Shown in pieces: positions 51,587 to 62,153 of a stretch of 64,000 nucleotides of DNA. How positions within the stretch are numbered: the first letter of the stretch is position 1; each line of letters opens with the position of its first letter. The translations under genes were made by a program, and so were the position numbers. The stretch spans positions 89,168,680-89,232,679 of the forward strand of contig CM043962.1 in NCBI GenBank assembly GCA_014529385.2. The letters run 5' to 3'. This stretch comes from Adiantum capillus-veneris (lineage: Eukaryota; Streptophyta; Polypodiopsida; Polypodiales; Pteridaceae). Below the pieces are notes generated by a model, which did not search any database, was not told the origin of the DNA, and saw only the letters and a list, made by a program, of their open reading frames with translations.

Positions 51587-51813
51587 TGTTGGAATTAGGG
51601 TTGCAGAGAAACACACACAACTTGGAGAAGACGAAGGAAGCTCAAGGCACACAATAGAGAGCGTGTTACTTAGTGTGCATTGGAAAGATAGATAGCCCTA
51701 GAGTGATGGGCGTATATACAATGCACGGGGGAAAAAACCTCCTAAAGAGGGAAAAAATGCCCTGGCGGTCCTAGTGTGTTCACACACATCACTACCACAT
51801 GTATATGGTAACA
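51587..51813 (-). repeat. E4 3-prime LTR (family X)
   Basis: 227 bp, TGTTGGAATTAGGG to ATGGTAACA. The minus-strand polypurine tract CCAGGGGGGATT lies at 51814-51825. Confidence 0.92.
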
Positions 51814-51888
51814 AATCCCCCCTGGAGTGATGCGGTGAATGAGAGCTGGCACATGAGTAAAGGGAAGTTCCATGCCCTGAAGACAGGA

Positions 51889-52476
51889 TCAGTCCACAAA
51901 GGGGAGTAAGCCCAAAGCTTTGCGGAAAGCTTCATGCTTCTCACAAGACAATGCCTTTGTGAAAAGATCTGCAAGGTTGTCCTGTGTTGGCACATAAGCC
52001 AAGTTGATCTCTCCTGCTGAGAGCCTCTCCCTGACATAGTGGTAATGCACCTCAATGCGCTTTGTGTGAGCATGAAAAACTGGGTTCCTCGCAACTGCCA
52101 ATGCGCTCTGACTGTCAGTGTAGATAGTGTTGGCAGTGTCCTGTCCAACACCCAAATCAGCCATAAGGCGTCTGAGCCATACACACTCAACCGTAGCTGT
52201 GAAGACTGCCCTGTACTCAGCCTCACAACTCGAAGTGGCCACAGTAGGTTGCTTCTTGCTCAACCATGATATACATGAACTGCCAAGCATGAAACAAAAA
52301 CCACTTGTGGACACTCGTGTGTCAAAACAACCAGCCCAATCTGAGTCCGAAAAAGCATGTAAGTCCGGCGGCAATGATCCCCCCTTGGGATAAAACAAGC
52401 CAAGATGTAAAGTGCCACTAAGGTAGCGAAAAATCCTCTTGATAACCTGCCAATGCTTAGACCCTGGGCTATGCAT
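51889..52476 (-). pseudogene. E4 RNase H domain
   Basis: FSDSDWAGCFDTRVSTSGF, SKKQPTVATSSCEAEYRAVF, IYTDSQSALAVARNPVFHA, KRIEVHYHYVRERLSAGEI and LADLFTKALSCEKHEAFR. All usual copia RNase H motifs are present in one open frame; it overlaps the next RT segment in another frame, so one frameshift lies near 52400. Confidence 0.85.
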
Positions 52477-53340
52477 AAATCTGCTGACCTGTGAGACTGC
52501 AAACTGAATATCCGGCCTCGTGTTGCATAATAAATGAGGCAGCCAACAGCAGTTTGGTAAAAAGTGACATCAACAGGATCGCCAGCATCATGTAGACTCA
52601 ACTTCAAACCTATTTCCATGGGAGTGGCAATAGGTTTGCAATCCTCAAGTCCAAACTTACATAGCAATGTCTCTATGTAACTTTTCTGACACAAGGCAAT
52701 ACCACCATCACACTGCTTAAACTGTATACCCAAGTAATGATGCAATAGCCCCAAATCTTTCATCTTTAAAGTAGAATTCAAATCAGCCTTAAATTCAGCA
52801 ATATGTCTCTCATTTGGTCCAATGATCAGCAAATCATCAACATAAAGAACCACAATGATAAGTACATCATCCTCACGCTTTACATACAATGTGCTTTCTG
52901 TTGGACTATTGCGAAAGCCTTGTTTAACCAAATGAGTGTCAGATTTCTCATACCAAGCATGAGCAGATTGCTTCAACCCATACAAGCCTACTTACACCTG
53001 CACACTTTGTCCTCTTGTCCTTTTATGACAAAACCGCGAGGCTACGTTACATAAACTTCCTCAAATATGTCACCATTCAAGAAATCAGTAACAATGTCTG
53101 ATTGATGTACATCCCAACCAAAATGAGCTGCCAATGCACATAGAAAGCGTACAGTAGTCATACGACAAGTGGGAGAAAAAGTCTCTTCATAATCTATGCC
53201 TTTTTGTTGTGCATAACTCTTTGCAATAAGTCGAGCCTTATGGCAATCAATCTCACCATCCGTCTTGCGTTTCAACTTGTAAACCCACTTTGTACCAATG
53301 GCCTTTTTTCCAGGAGGCAAATTACATAAAGTCCATGTGT
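52400..53340 (-). pseudogene. E4 reverse transcriptase
   Basis: PPGKKAIGTKWVYKLKRKTD, KGIDYEETFSPTCRMTTVRF, HQSDIVTDFLNGDIFEEVYV (a changed form of QMDVKNAFLNGDLxEEVYM), then YGLKQSAHAWYEK, the catalytic VVLYVDDLLIIGPNE and MKDLGLLHHYLGIQF. A gap and frame change at 52985-53042 removes part of the fingers/palm junction. RVT_2 family. Confidence 0.82.
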
Positions 53341-54709
53341 CATTTTCTATAAGTGCATCATATTCTGATTACATGGCAGCCATCCAATTTTCTGAATTCT
53401 GTGCTTCATCAAAAGACAGAGGCTCCTCAACATCATGTAAGCTAGACACAGCCAAAGCATAACAATCTGATGCATAAGATGCATGGCGAGAGCCTGAACG
53501 AGTACGACTAGACAAAGGTGCATCCAATTTACTGTCACGCAAAGTGTGCACCACCCATTTTGGCATACCTCTAGCCTGCTCATTTTCAGCCCTTTCCTCA
53601 TCAAGTACATCATGTACATCTGCATCAGTAATAGGCTGATCTAAAACATTTTCAGAAACCCCCATAGGCTATACATTTTCCTCATTGGAACTTACATTCG
53701 TATTTCCACCACTGAAAAGAGGCAACAAAGTGTCATAAATTTCATGTGAGCCTACATTATTGTCTCTAGTACATGACAGCAATGGCTGAACAGAATCTTC
53801 CACAAACAACCTGTAACCTTTGCTTTCAGCACTATAACCAACAAAAATACATTTGACAGCCTTATCATCCAATTTTTTGTGCTGCACTTGTGGCACCAAA
53901 GCATATGCCAAACATCCAAAAACACGCATGTGCTCAATAGAAGTCTTTCTATCATGCCATGCTTAATATGGAATAATAGACTGCAAAGCTTTCGTAGCAC
54001 ACCTGTTAAGTACATAAGTGGCACACATGATGGCCTCAAGCCAAAAAGAATGCGGCAAAGCTTGACTTTTGACCATACATCGTGCCATTTTCGTTAGTGA
54101 TCTGTTTTTCCTCTCAGCAACACCATTTTGCTGAGGTGTATAAGGCACTGTACGTTGGTGTTTTATCCCATGACTAGCTAGAAATGCATTAAAATCATGA
54201 GACATATACTCCCCCCCTCGATCGGAACGGAGGGTGCCCATAGTACATTTCGAGACATTTTCAGCCATAGCCAGAAATTGTTTGAAGCACATAAAAACTT
54301 TGGACTTCGCTTTAAGAGGAAATACCCATGCATGCCTGGAGTAATCATCAATGAAAGTCACGAAGTAGAGGTAATTGCCCAAGGACGGAGTTTGCATGGT
54401 CCCACAAACATCACTATGCACAAGCTGCAACCTACATGTGGCCCGAACTGAACCATCCTTTGGAAACTTAGAACGCTGCATCTTACCCAAAATAGAGCCT
54501 TCACAAACATGTTTGACAGGTGCTTCAAGAGGTGGCAAAGAAGCAACCATATCAGATTTCTGTAAACGCAGCAAACTGGAAAAATTCAGATGACCAAAAC
54601 GTGCATGCCAAAGTTTTGCATCTGAAATAGCCCTTGAATCTGCAACAGCATTTGCAAAATTTTGTCCACACTTGTCATACAAAGTGAGCTTATATAGCCC
54701 ACGGCACAA
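53341..54709 (-). pseudogene. E4 integrase and C-terminal extension
   Basis: From 54709 downward: LWHARFGHLNFSSLLRLQ, LVHSDVCGTMQTPSLGNYL, FIDDYSRHAWVF, TLRSDRGGEYMSHDFNAF, TVPYTPQQNGVAERKNRSLT and SFWLEAIMCATYVLNRCATK. The D, D and E residues are in place. Downstream pieces (MRVFGCLAYALVPQVQHK at 53929; MPKWVVHTLRDSKLDAPLSS at 53550) are the variable C-terminal region before RT. Frame changes occur near 53960 and 53665. Confidence 0.85.
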
Positions 54710-55073
54710 AAGGCCAGATGCAACAATTTCATCACCAAAACTAAGATCATGAACTGTACATCTCTAATCCACAAATTTGACTACAAGTCCAAGTCTAGCA
54801 AGTTCGGATACAGACAAGAGATTCTTCTTGATCCCAGGAATCAACAAGTATAAAGGAACTGCCATTTGCTGCAGTAAGCACAATCTTTCCAACTCCCTGA
54901 ACCGGATAAGAGGAATTGTTGGCACAAGTGACAGAATTCCCATGAGGGATAGACTCGAGAGAGGTAAACAATTCACAATGTGAGGTAATGTGCTTTGTAG
55001 CACCACTGTCGAAATACCACACATGTGAATCTGCAGCAAACAGCTGACAAGCATGCATCATGAACAGCGGGAT
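54710..55073 (-). pseudogene. E4 protease region, interrupted by E5
   Basis: The minus strand has SHVWYFDSGATKHITSHCEL with an intact DSG at about 55005, then PVQGVGKIVLTAANGSSF and KKNLLSVSELARLGLVVKF. Upstream sequence is cut by the E5 LTR at 55074. Confidence 0.78.
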
Positions 55074-55307
55074 TGTAAGTGCACTCTGCGCTAAAATTGA
55101 TGAGGTGCGTGTGTGCGTGTACAGAGTGTGTGCAAGAGAGGGGAAGAAGAGAAAATGGGGAAGGGGGAGATACACAGGCAGCCAGTGTCTTGGGTTAGTG
55201 AAGAAGAAAAGAGAGGTCAACCCTTCCTCTTTCTCTCCCTATATTCAATAGGGAAAATCAAGTGTACAAGGGTGGCTTCCCACGGCCACCTGGCCTACAC
55301 CCCAACA
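55074..55307 (-). repeat. E5 3-prime LTR
   Basis: 234 bp, TGTAAGTGC to CCCCAACA, followed on the plus strand by ACCTCCCACTTGA (minus-strand polypurine tract TCAAGTGGGAGGT). The partner LTR is absent. Confidence 0.78.
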
Positions 55308-55390
55308 ACCTCCCACTTGAAAGTCATGGTGGCCAATAGTGGCATTAGTATAGTTAGTCTATAAAAAATTGATGAAGCATTGCCGAGGCT

Positions 55391-57343
55391 TCATCCTACA
55401 CCCATAAGTTCTATACAATGTGTAAATCGCTCCGAGGCTAGGCTCTTTGTGAGAGCATCTGCGGGGTTGTCATCAGTGTGAACCTTGACAAGCTCGATAC
55501 GCTTGCCAGCCAATGCATCTCGTATGACATGGTATCTGACCTCTATGTGTTTCGACTTTGAGTGAAACACTGGATTCTTTGCCAAAGCAATGGCACTCTG
55601 ACTATCACAATGTAGTACTCGAACCTCGTGAATGCCCAAATCTCCCACTAGACGAGCCAACCATATGGCTTCCTTGCTGGCGTCAGACGCAGCAACATAT
55701 TCTGCCTTAGTGGTAGATGAAGACGTGCAATCTTGGAGACACGATCTCCAAGAGATAGCTTCTCCAGCAAACATGAACACATAGCCAGATGTGGATCTTC
55801 TACGATCCACGCAACCCACATAATCCGCATCCGTGTAACCTACAATAGATGCATCACTGTTTCCGAAGCGTAAACACTTGCTAGCTGTACCTTTCAAATA
55901 TCTGAGGATTTTCTTCACTTCTTCCCAATGCTTCTTGCCAGGGTTTGCCATGTACCTACTAACCACTCCCACTTCATGTGCAATGTTTGGTCTTGTGGCT
56001 ACCATAGCGTACATCAAACTGCCAACTGCTGAAGAATATGGTACTTTCACCATTTCCTCTTTCTCAGCCACTGTCTTGGGAGAGTCTTCCTTGCTAAGTT
56101 TGGAGTATGCTTGTATTGGGGTACTCAATGACTTCCCCCCCTGCATACTAAAACGTTGCAAGACTTTGTGAATGTACTTTTCTTGAGATAATGCAAGAAT
56201 TCCACGTTGCCTGTCTCTCTTGATGTGCATACCAAGAAAGTGATTGGCATCTCCCAAATCCTTCATGGAAAACTGAGTGTTTAGCATCTTTTTCAACTGA
56301 TTGATTTCATCAATTGATTTGCCTGCGATAATCATATCATATACATACAAGATCAAGATGATTAAAGAAACATCGTTCAACCTTTTTGTGTATAAGCAGT
56401 GATCCTCTTGACTTCTAATGTAACCCTTAGACTACATGAATTTGTCGAATTTTTGATACCATTTCCTTGAACCTTGCTTGAGGCCATAGAGTGCCTTTTT
56501 AAGTCTACAAACCAATTCTGTCTTCGTTGGTTTTTGGTTTTCACATACGAAGCCCTCTGGTTGTTTCATGTAGACATCTTCATCTAGATCCCCGTGAAGA
56601 AATGCTGTGTTCACATCCATTTGGACAAGTTCCATGTCCTAGATAGCAACCAAGCCAAGCACGGTGCGAAGTGTAGTCATCTTGACTACTGGAGAGAAAA
56701 TCTCATCAAAATCCACACCTTTTTGCTGCTTGAAACCCTTGGCAACTAGACGAGCATTGTATCTAGGCTCGGGATCTTCCGCTGTATAATTCTTCTTGTA
56801 TACCCACTTGCAAGGTAAAGCATTTTTGCCTTTTGGTAATTCAACCAAATCACATGTCTCGTTAGCCACAATCGAATTGTATTCTGATTGCATAGCCTGC
56901 TCCCACTTAACGCTATCCTCCATTTGTATAGCTTCTTTGTAGCAGGTTGGCTCTGCGCTGTCAGTGACCAAAATGTGGTGTATACCCGGCTCAAACCGCT
57001 CGGGCACACGTGATACTGTCTCAGAGCGTCTAAGTGCCTGACTATTGGACTCTGCTCTCTCCGGAGCAATAGTAGTATCTTGCCATTGAGGAGTAGGTGC
57101 AACACTACTGAACTGAGTTGGTTCGGAGGCTACATCCTCAAAACGAACACGTCTGTACTCAACATCTTTGATGGGCTTCTTGTGCATTTTTGATTCATTG
57201 AAAATCACATGTGAGCTACGAATGACTTTGTTTGATTTCAGGTGCCAGAGACGATATCCCATCTCTCCGTTTGCACCATAGCCAATAAAGATGCATTTGT
57301 GTGATCTGGGATCTAACTTCCGACGAAGTTCTTTGGGCACATG
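55391..57343 (-). pseudogene. E5 pol: integrase tail, RT and RNase H
   Basis: All pieces share one frame, with stops at about 56636, 56429 and in the MxSKG region near 56400. Motifs: VPKELRRKLDPRSHKCIFIG (integrase C-terminus), NALPCKWVYKKNYTAEDPEP, GVDFDEIFSPVVKMTTLRT, QMDVNTAFLHGDLDEDVYM, KDLGDANHFLGMHIKRDR, GYTDADYVGCVDRRRSTSG and TTKAEYVAASDASKEAIWL. The RT catalytic box reads LILYVYDMIIAG: the first Asp of YVDD is Tyr, so the enzyme was inactive at the latest since that change. Confidence 0.85.
57339..57343. repeat. Target-site duplication of E6 (left copy)
   Basis: ACATG, repeated exactly at 62914-62918. Confidence 0.88.
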
Positions 57344-58141
57344 TGTTAAGTATGGAGCCTAATTTACCCTTGTAATTTTCTGTGGTAAAAGCGCACATTT
57401 GTAAGGCCCCCATTATGAGGAGAAGCCATCGTGTGTGAAGGAAAATCACTCACCGGAAACCAAAATTTTCACGGACAAGAATCAGGGGCAACTTTAGAGG
57501 CCTCAGGGGCGGAGGCCCCCGAGACTTTTTTTCGCCGGAATATTCCTTTTCGCCGGAATATTATGGCCGGACGGCGGTCGAAAAGTGGTTGGAAAACAAC
57601 CGGTCGGTTGGCCGGTGGCCGGTAGTCAATGGCCGGTGGTCGGAAGTCAATGGCCGGTGGCCTGTGGCCGAATTCAATGGCCGGTGGCCGAATTCAAAAG
57701 TGAACTTGTTTTCTCAAGGGCGGCCACACATGGGCGGATTGGAGGGTCCGATTTGGACTTATTCGCACAAGGGCGGCTACACATGGCTGTCTCTCATAAG
57801 AGAGGGCAGCCTTTTTGGCCTATAAAAGGAGGCCATTTCTACACACATTTCATAGTGTGAAGTTGATGCAACAAGGTGAGTGTGAGGTGGTGAGAGTGAA
57901 GCAAGGTGGGAGCTCTATCAAGGGTTTAATCCCTTTGTAAACTACTTCTTCTTTTGAAGTGCTAAATCCATTGAGTGGCTGCTTTCCCGTGGACGTAGCC
58001 CACATTAGGTGAACCACGTATATCGTGTGTACTCTCTCTCTCTCTCTCTCTCTAATCTATAATCTGTTGTGTGTGAAATCTATCTCTCTCCATTAAGTAA
58101 TCTACTCAAATATCTATTTAGCTACGTCTTATTTTCTAACA
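57344..58141 (+). repeat. E6 5-prime LTR
   Basis: 798 bp, TGTTAAGTATGG to TTTTCTAACA. A TATA box (TATAAAAG) lies at 57821-57828. A GC-rich minisatellite of CAATGGCCGGTGG-type units is at 57601-57696, and a CT microsatellite at 58031-58053. Confidence 0.95.
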
Positions 58142-58143
58142 AC

Positions 58144-58155
58144 TGGTATCAGAGC
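58144..58155 (+). promoter_or_regulatory. E6 primer-binding site (initiator tRNA-Met)
   Basis: TGGTATCAGAGC, two bases after the LTR. Confidence 0.95.
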
Positions 58156-58214
58156 AAGGTTTGCTCGTAGCTAAATTATCTCAAGGAAAGGATTCCTGGA
58201 ATTGAGTGGGAGTT

Positions 58215-58841
58215 ATGGCGGAGGAAGGGAAGCTCAAGATTGAGAAGTTCAACGGCAAAAACTACCATCATTGGAAGATGCAGATTGAAGACTATCTCTA
58301 CCAGAAGGACCTCTATTTGCCACTAGGCGGTCTTGCAAAGAAGCCCGCAACAATGGCAGATGAAGCATGGACTTTCCTTGATCGAAAGGCACTGGGAACA
58401 ATCCGGTTAAGCTTAGCGTCAACGGTGGCCTTCAATGTTTCGGAGATGAAGACCACGGAGGACTTGATGAAGTCACTTGACGACTTCTACGAGAAACCAT
58501 CGGCATCCAATAAGGTATTTCTTATGAAGCGCTTGTTCAATCTAAAGATGGCAGAGAATGGTTCAGCTACAGAACACCTAAATGACTTTAACACAAACAT
58601 AAGTCAACTTCGATGTGAAAATCAATTTCGATGACGAAGTGCGAGCTCTCCTTATACTATCATCTCTACCGGATAGTTGGGACAGCCTTGTGATGGTTGT
58701 AAGTAATTCTATCTCTGGTACAAATACTCTTAAGTTTGATGATGTTGTGGGTGTTCTCCTAAGCGAGGAAATGCAAAGGAGAAGCACAGGAGAATCATCA
58801 AGTGCTGCACTATCAGTGGAAACAAGAGGAAGGCCTTAGGA
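58215..58841 (+). pseudogene. E6 gag, frameshifted
   Basis: The ATG at 58215 gives MAEEGKLKIEKFNGKNYHHW, the copia Gag/UBN2 start. At about 58610 the sequence leaves the frame (QLRCENQFR then stop) and the normal text continues one frame over from 58615 (INFDDEVRALLILSSLPDSW, TLKFDDVVGVLLSEEMQRR). It returns to the first frame near 58840. Two indels of opposite effect are the simplest explanation. The structural protein would not be made. Confidence 0.85.
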
Positions 58842-61037
58842 GAGGGTCAAAAAAAAAAGGGTTGTGATCGCTCAAGGCGGAGCAAGTCACGCACAAAGTC
58901 AGTTCTTGAATGTTGGAACTGCGGCAAGAAGGGCCACGTCAAGAAGGATTGCTGGTCCAAGAAGAAGAAGGAGACAGAGTCTCAAGACAACAAGCCAACA
59001 TCGGAGGCCAATGTGGCAGGTAAAGTAGAGCAAGATGCTCTAATTCTCTCATTAGACAATGTGTCTAATTCGTGGATAGTAGATTCTGGGGCTTCATTCC
59101 ATGCGACACCACACAAGCAACATTTCCAAGACTACACCAAAGGTAATTTTGGGTATGTATACTTGGGAGATGATGAAGCTTGTGAGATTGTCGACAAAGG
59201 TACAGTTTCTCTCAAAACTGCTAACGGAAATGAATGGAAGCTTAAAGATGTTAGGCATGTTCCTTCTCTTCGCAAAAATTTGATCTCTACAAGACAATTG
59301 AACGATGAAGGTCACAACATTGCATTCGGAAACAAACGGTGGAAGATCTCAAAGGGATCTTTGGTGGTTGCCAAGGGAGAAAAAGTCGGTACACTTTACT
59401 TGTGTACTGTTAGCACGCAACCTTCAGCTTGTGCAACAACTACAGAAGTTGACAGTGCGGTGTGGCACTATCGACTTGGGCATATGAGTGCCAAAGGAAT
59501 GCAAATCCTTCAAACAAAGAAGCTTCTACCAGGTTTGAAAGAAGTGGACTTAGAGTTCTATGAAGATTGTGTTTATGGTAAACAAAAGAGGGTAAAATTT
59601 CAAAATTCGGGAAATGAAAGAAAAAATAAAAAACTTGAGTTGGTTCATTCTGATGTTTGGGGTCCTGCAAGTACACCATCACTTGGTGGCTCATTGTACT
59701 ATGTAACATTCATAGACGATGCGACTAGAAAAACATGGCTTTATGTCATGAAGAATAAATCCGATGTATTTTCCATATTTCAAAGGTGGAAAGCCTTTGT
59801 GGAAAATGAAACAGGTACCAAGGTTAAATGCCTCAGATCCGACAATGGAGGCGAATATTGCAGCCAAGCTTTTGAAAGCTTTTGTGCTAGCAAAGGCATT
59901 CGGAGGCAAAGGACAACCCCAAGGACACCTCAACAAAATGGGATTTCGGAAAGTATGAACAGGACAATCATGGAACGAGCACGAAGCATGCGACTACATG
60001 CAGGCCTACCGCTTGAGCTTTGGGCGGAAGCTGTAAGTACGTCTGTGTACTTAATCAATTGGTCACCCTCAGCGGCATTGGATGGGGGAGTTCCAGAAGA
60101 GGCATGGACAGGTAAACCGGTGAATTATGCATTTCTCAAAGTGTTTGGGTGTGAGGCTTCCATGCACATAGATAGAAGCCTAAGATCAAAGCTAGATGCA
60201 AAGTCCAAAAAGTGTTTCTTCATTGTCTATGGACAAGGAGACTTTGGGTATCGCCTATGGAATCCTGAAGATGGTAAAATCTTAAGGAGTAGGGATGTAA
60301 TTTTTAACGAACAAAATATGTACAAAGATTACTTGGAAAGAAAACAAACAAAAGAAACAGGTGATGAGTACATGGAGCTTGAGGACAGTGAAGTGGCAAG
60401 GACTGCAAACGGTGACAATGTGCAACAACGTCAACCAAATGAGGAGCCTCAACCTATTCCCCGAAGATCTACAAGAGCAAGTAGACCTCCAGAAAGGTTT
60501 GTTCCTTCCTTCAACCATCTCTTGATCTCAAATTCTGGAGAGCCGGAATCATACGAAGAAGCTATGCAACATGAATCCAAAGAACAATGGACGAAGAGCA
60601 TGCAAGTGGAGATGGACTCACTACATCACAACCAAACATGGAAGTTGGTTGAGTTGCCTAAACGTAAGCAAGCACTTCAAAACAAATGGGTGTACAAGCT
60701 GAAGGAAGAAGAAGGTGGGAAGAAAAGGTACAAGTCTAAGTTTGTGGTAAAAGGTTTTTCTCAAAAGAAAGGTATTGACTTCAATGAAATATTTTCTCCT
60801 GTTGTAAAAATAAACTCAATTAGGCTTGTCTTAAGCCTTGTGGCTGCTCATGATCTAAATCTCGAGCAAATGGATGTAAATACGGCATTCCCTCACGGTG
60901 ACTTAGAGGAGGAAATCTATATGCTTCAACCAAAGGGGTATGAAGTAAGAGGTAAGGAGAAAATGGTTTGCAAATTAAAGAAGAGCTTGTATGGTTTAAA
61001 GAAAGCATCAAGACAATGGTACTTGAAGTTTGATTGA
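58842..61037 (+). CDS. E6 zinc knuckle, protease, integrase and RT N-terminus
   Basis: Open for about 730 codons; it has no ATG of its own and continues gag. CCHC knuckle CWNCGKKGHVKKDC at 58911-58952; protease WIVDSGASFHATP near 59073; pre-integrase VWHYRLGHMSAKGMQIL near 59460; integrase LVHSDVWGPAS, CLRSDNGGEYCSQAF and TPRTPQQNGISESMNRTI (59640-59980), with D, D, E present; RT start KQALQNKWVYKLKEEEGG, GIDFNEIFSPVVK and EQMDVNTAFPHGDLEEEIYM. A TGA at 61035-61037 ends it in RT, where the frame goes on without shift. Confidence 0.9.
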   Translation, partial: EGQKKKGCDRSRRSKSRTKSVLECWNCGKKGHVKKDCWSKKKKETESQDNKPTSEANVAGKVEQDALILSLDNVSNSWIVDSGASFHATPHKQHFQDYTKGNFGYVYLGDDEACEIVDKGTVSLKTANGNEWKLKDVRHVPSLRKNLISTRQLNDEGHNIAFGNKRWKISKGSLVVAKGEKVGTLYLCTVSTQPSACATTTEVDSAVWHYRLGHMSAKGMQILQTKKLLPGLKEVDLEFYEDCVYGKQKRVKFQNSGNERKNKKLELVHSDVWGPASTPSLGGSLYYVTFIDDATRKTWLYVMKNKSDVFSIFQRWKAFVENETGTKVKCLRSDNGGEYCSQAFESFCASKGIRRQRTTPRTPQQNGISESMNRTIMERARSMRLHAGLPLELWAEAVSTSVYLINWSPSAALDGGVPEEAWTGKPVNYAFLKVFGCEASMHIDRSLRSKLDAKSKKCFFIVYGQGDFGYRLWNPEDGKILRSRDVIFNEQNMYKDYLERKQTKETGDEYMELEDSEVARTANGDNVQQRQPNEEPQPIPRRSTRASRPPERFVPSFNHLLISNSGEPESYEEAMQHESKEQWTKSMQVEMDSLHHNQTWKLVELPKRKQALQNKWVYKLKEEEGGKKRYKSKFVVKGFSQKKGIDFNEIFSPVVKINSIRLVLSLVAAHDLNLEQMDVNTAFPHGDLEEEIYMLQPKGYEVRGKEKMVCKLKKSLYGLKKASRQWYLKFD

Positions 61038-61040
61038 TGG

Positions 61041-62093
61041 ATGTTGGATCATGGATTCACAAGATGCAACTCGGATCACTGTGTCTACACGAAGAATTTG
61101 GGAGATGGGAAATTCATCATCCTAATGTTGTATGTTGATGACATGTTGATTGCAAGTGCTAACATGCACGACATCAAAGACCTAAAAGAGGAGCTGTCCA
61201 AATCTTTTTCAATGAAAGATTTAGGTGCTGCAAAGAGGATACTTGGTATGAAAATATCAAGGGACAAGACGAAGAAGACAATAAAGCTATCTCAAGAAGA
61301 TTACATCAAGAAGGTACTAGAAAGGTTTGCAATGCAAAATGAAAAATTAGTTTCTACACCTTTGGCTGGTCATTTTAAACTAACGAAGGATATGTGTCCA
61401 AAGACACAAGAGGAGATAGCCTATATGTCTAAAGTTTCATATGCTGCAGCGGTAGGTTCTCTAATGTATGCTATGGTCTGGACAAGGCCAGACATTGCAC
61501 ATGCAGTGGGAGTTGTGAGTAGGTTCATGGAAAACCCAGGTAAAGAGAATTGGGAAGCTGTGAAGTGGATACTTAGGTATCTAAAAGGGACAACAAAAAA
61601 TGCTTTGTATTTTGGAGGAACTGATATTTTTCTAGAAGGGTATGTTGATGCAGATATGGCAGGTGACAAAGATACTCGAAGGAGCACTACTGGCTATGTG
61701 TTCACGGTTGGAGGCACAGCAGTAAGTTGGGCTTCAAAGCTGCAAAAAGTGGTTTCACTTTCTACCACGGAAGCAGAGTATGTAGCAATGACGGAGGCAA
61801 GCAAAGAAATTATGTGGCTTCACAGATTCTTAGAAGAGCTTGGATTCAAACAAGACAATTGTGTCTTGTACAGTGATAGCCAAAGCGCTATCCATCTTGC
61901 GAAGAACTCAGCCTTTCATTCAAGGACAAAGCACATTGAGGTGAGATATCACTTCATACGCTCTCTTTTGGAAGAGGGACAGCTGAAGCTAGGAAAGGTG
62001 CATACAAGTGAAAATCCTGCAGACATGTTTACAAAGGTGGTCAACAAGGAGAAGTTGAGCTTTTTCTCATCTTCAATCGGCATTCAAGGATAA
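61041..62093 (+). CDS. E6 RT C-terminal part and RNase H
   Basis: Same frame as the preceding segment after one TGA. MLYVDDMLIASANM holds the intact YVDD; KDLGAAKRILGMKISRDKT; VGSLMYAMVWTRPDIAHAVG; RNase H with GYVDADMAGDKDTRRSTTG, SLSTTEAEYVAMTEASKE, LYSDSQSAIHLAKNSAFHS and SENPADMFTKVVNKEKL. Ends TAA 60 bases before the polypurine tract. It is closely related to the E5 pol but with active-site residues intact. Confidence 0.92.
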   Translation: MLDHGFTRCNSDHCVYTKNLGDGKFIILMLYVDDMLIASANMHDIKDLKEELSKSFSMKDLGAAKRILGMKISRDKTKKTIKLSQEDYIKKVLERFAMQNEKLVSTPLAGHFKLTKDMCPKTQEEIAYMSKVSYAAAVGSLMYAMVWTRPDIAHAVGVVSRFMENPGKENWEAVKWILRYLKGTTKNALYFGGTDIFLEGYVDADMAGDKDTRRSTTGYVFTVGGTAVSWASKLQKVVSLSTTEAEYVAMTEASKEIMWLHRFLEELGFKQDNCVLYSDSQSAIHLAKNSAFHSRTKHIEVRYHFIRSLLEEGQLKLGKVHTSENPADMFTKVVNKEKLSFFSSSIGIQG

Positions 62094-62140
62094 GAAGCCA
62101 GAATGGAAAGCAGTCACAGGTTTGGTTTGGAGATCAGTCT

Positions 62141-62153
62141 CCAAGTGGGAGAT
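62141..62153 (+). promoter_or_regulatory. E6 polypurine tract
   Basis: CCAAGTGGGAGAT directly before the 3-prime LTR; the E5 tract is nearly the same (AAGTGGGAGGT). Confidence 0.85.

Larger units (their letters stand above)
51587..55073 (-). mobile_element. Element E4: Ty1/copia (LTR family X), 5-prime part lost
   Basis: A 3-prime LTR at 51587-51813, then in reverse order RNase H, RT, integrase and protease. The element is cut off in the protease-gag interval by the LTR of E5 at 55074. Gag, PBS and 5-prime LTR are not seen. It is the best-preserved coding copy of the family represented also by E1, E3 and the plus-strand relic at 10446-14230. Confidence 0.88.
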
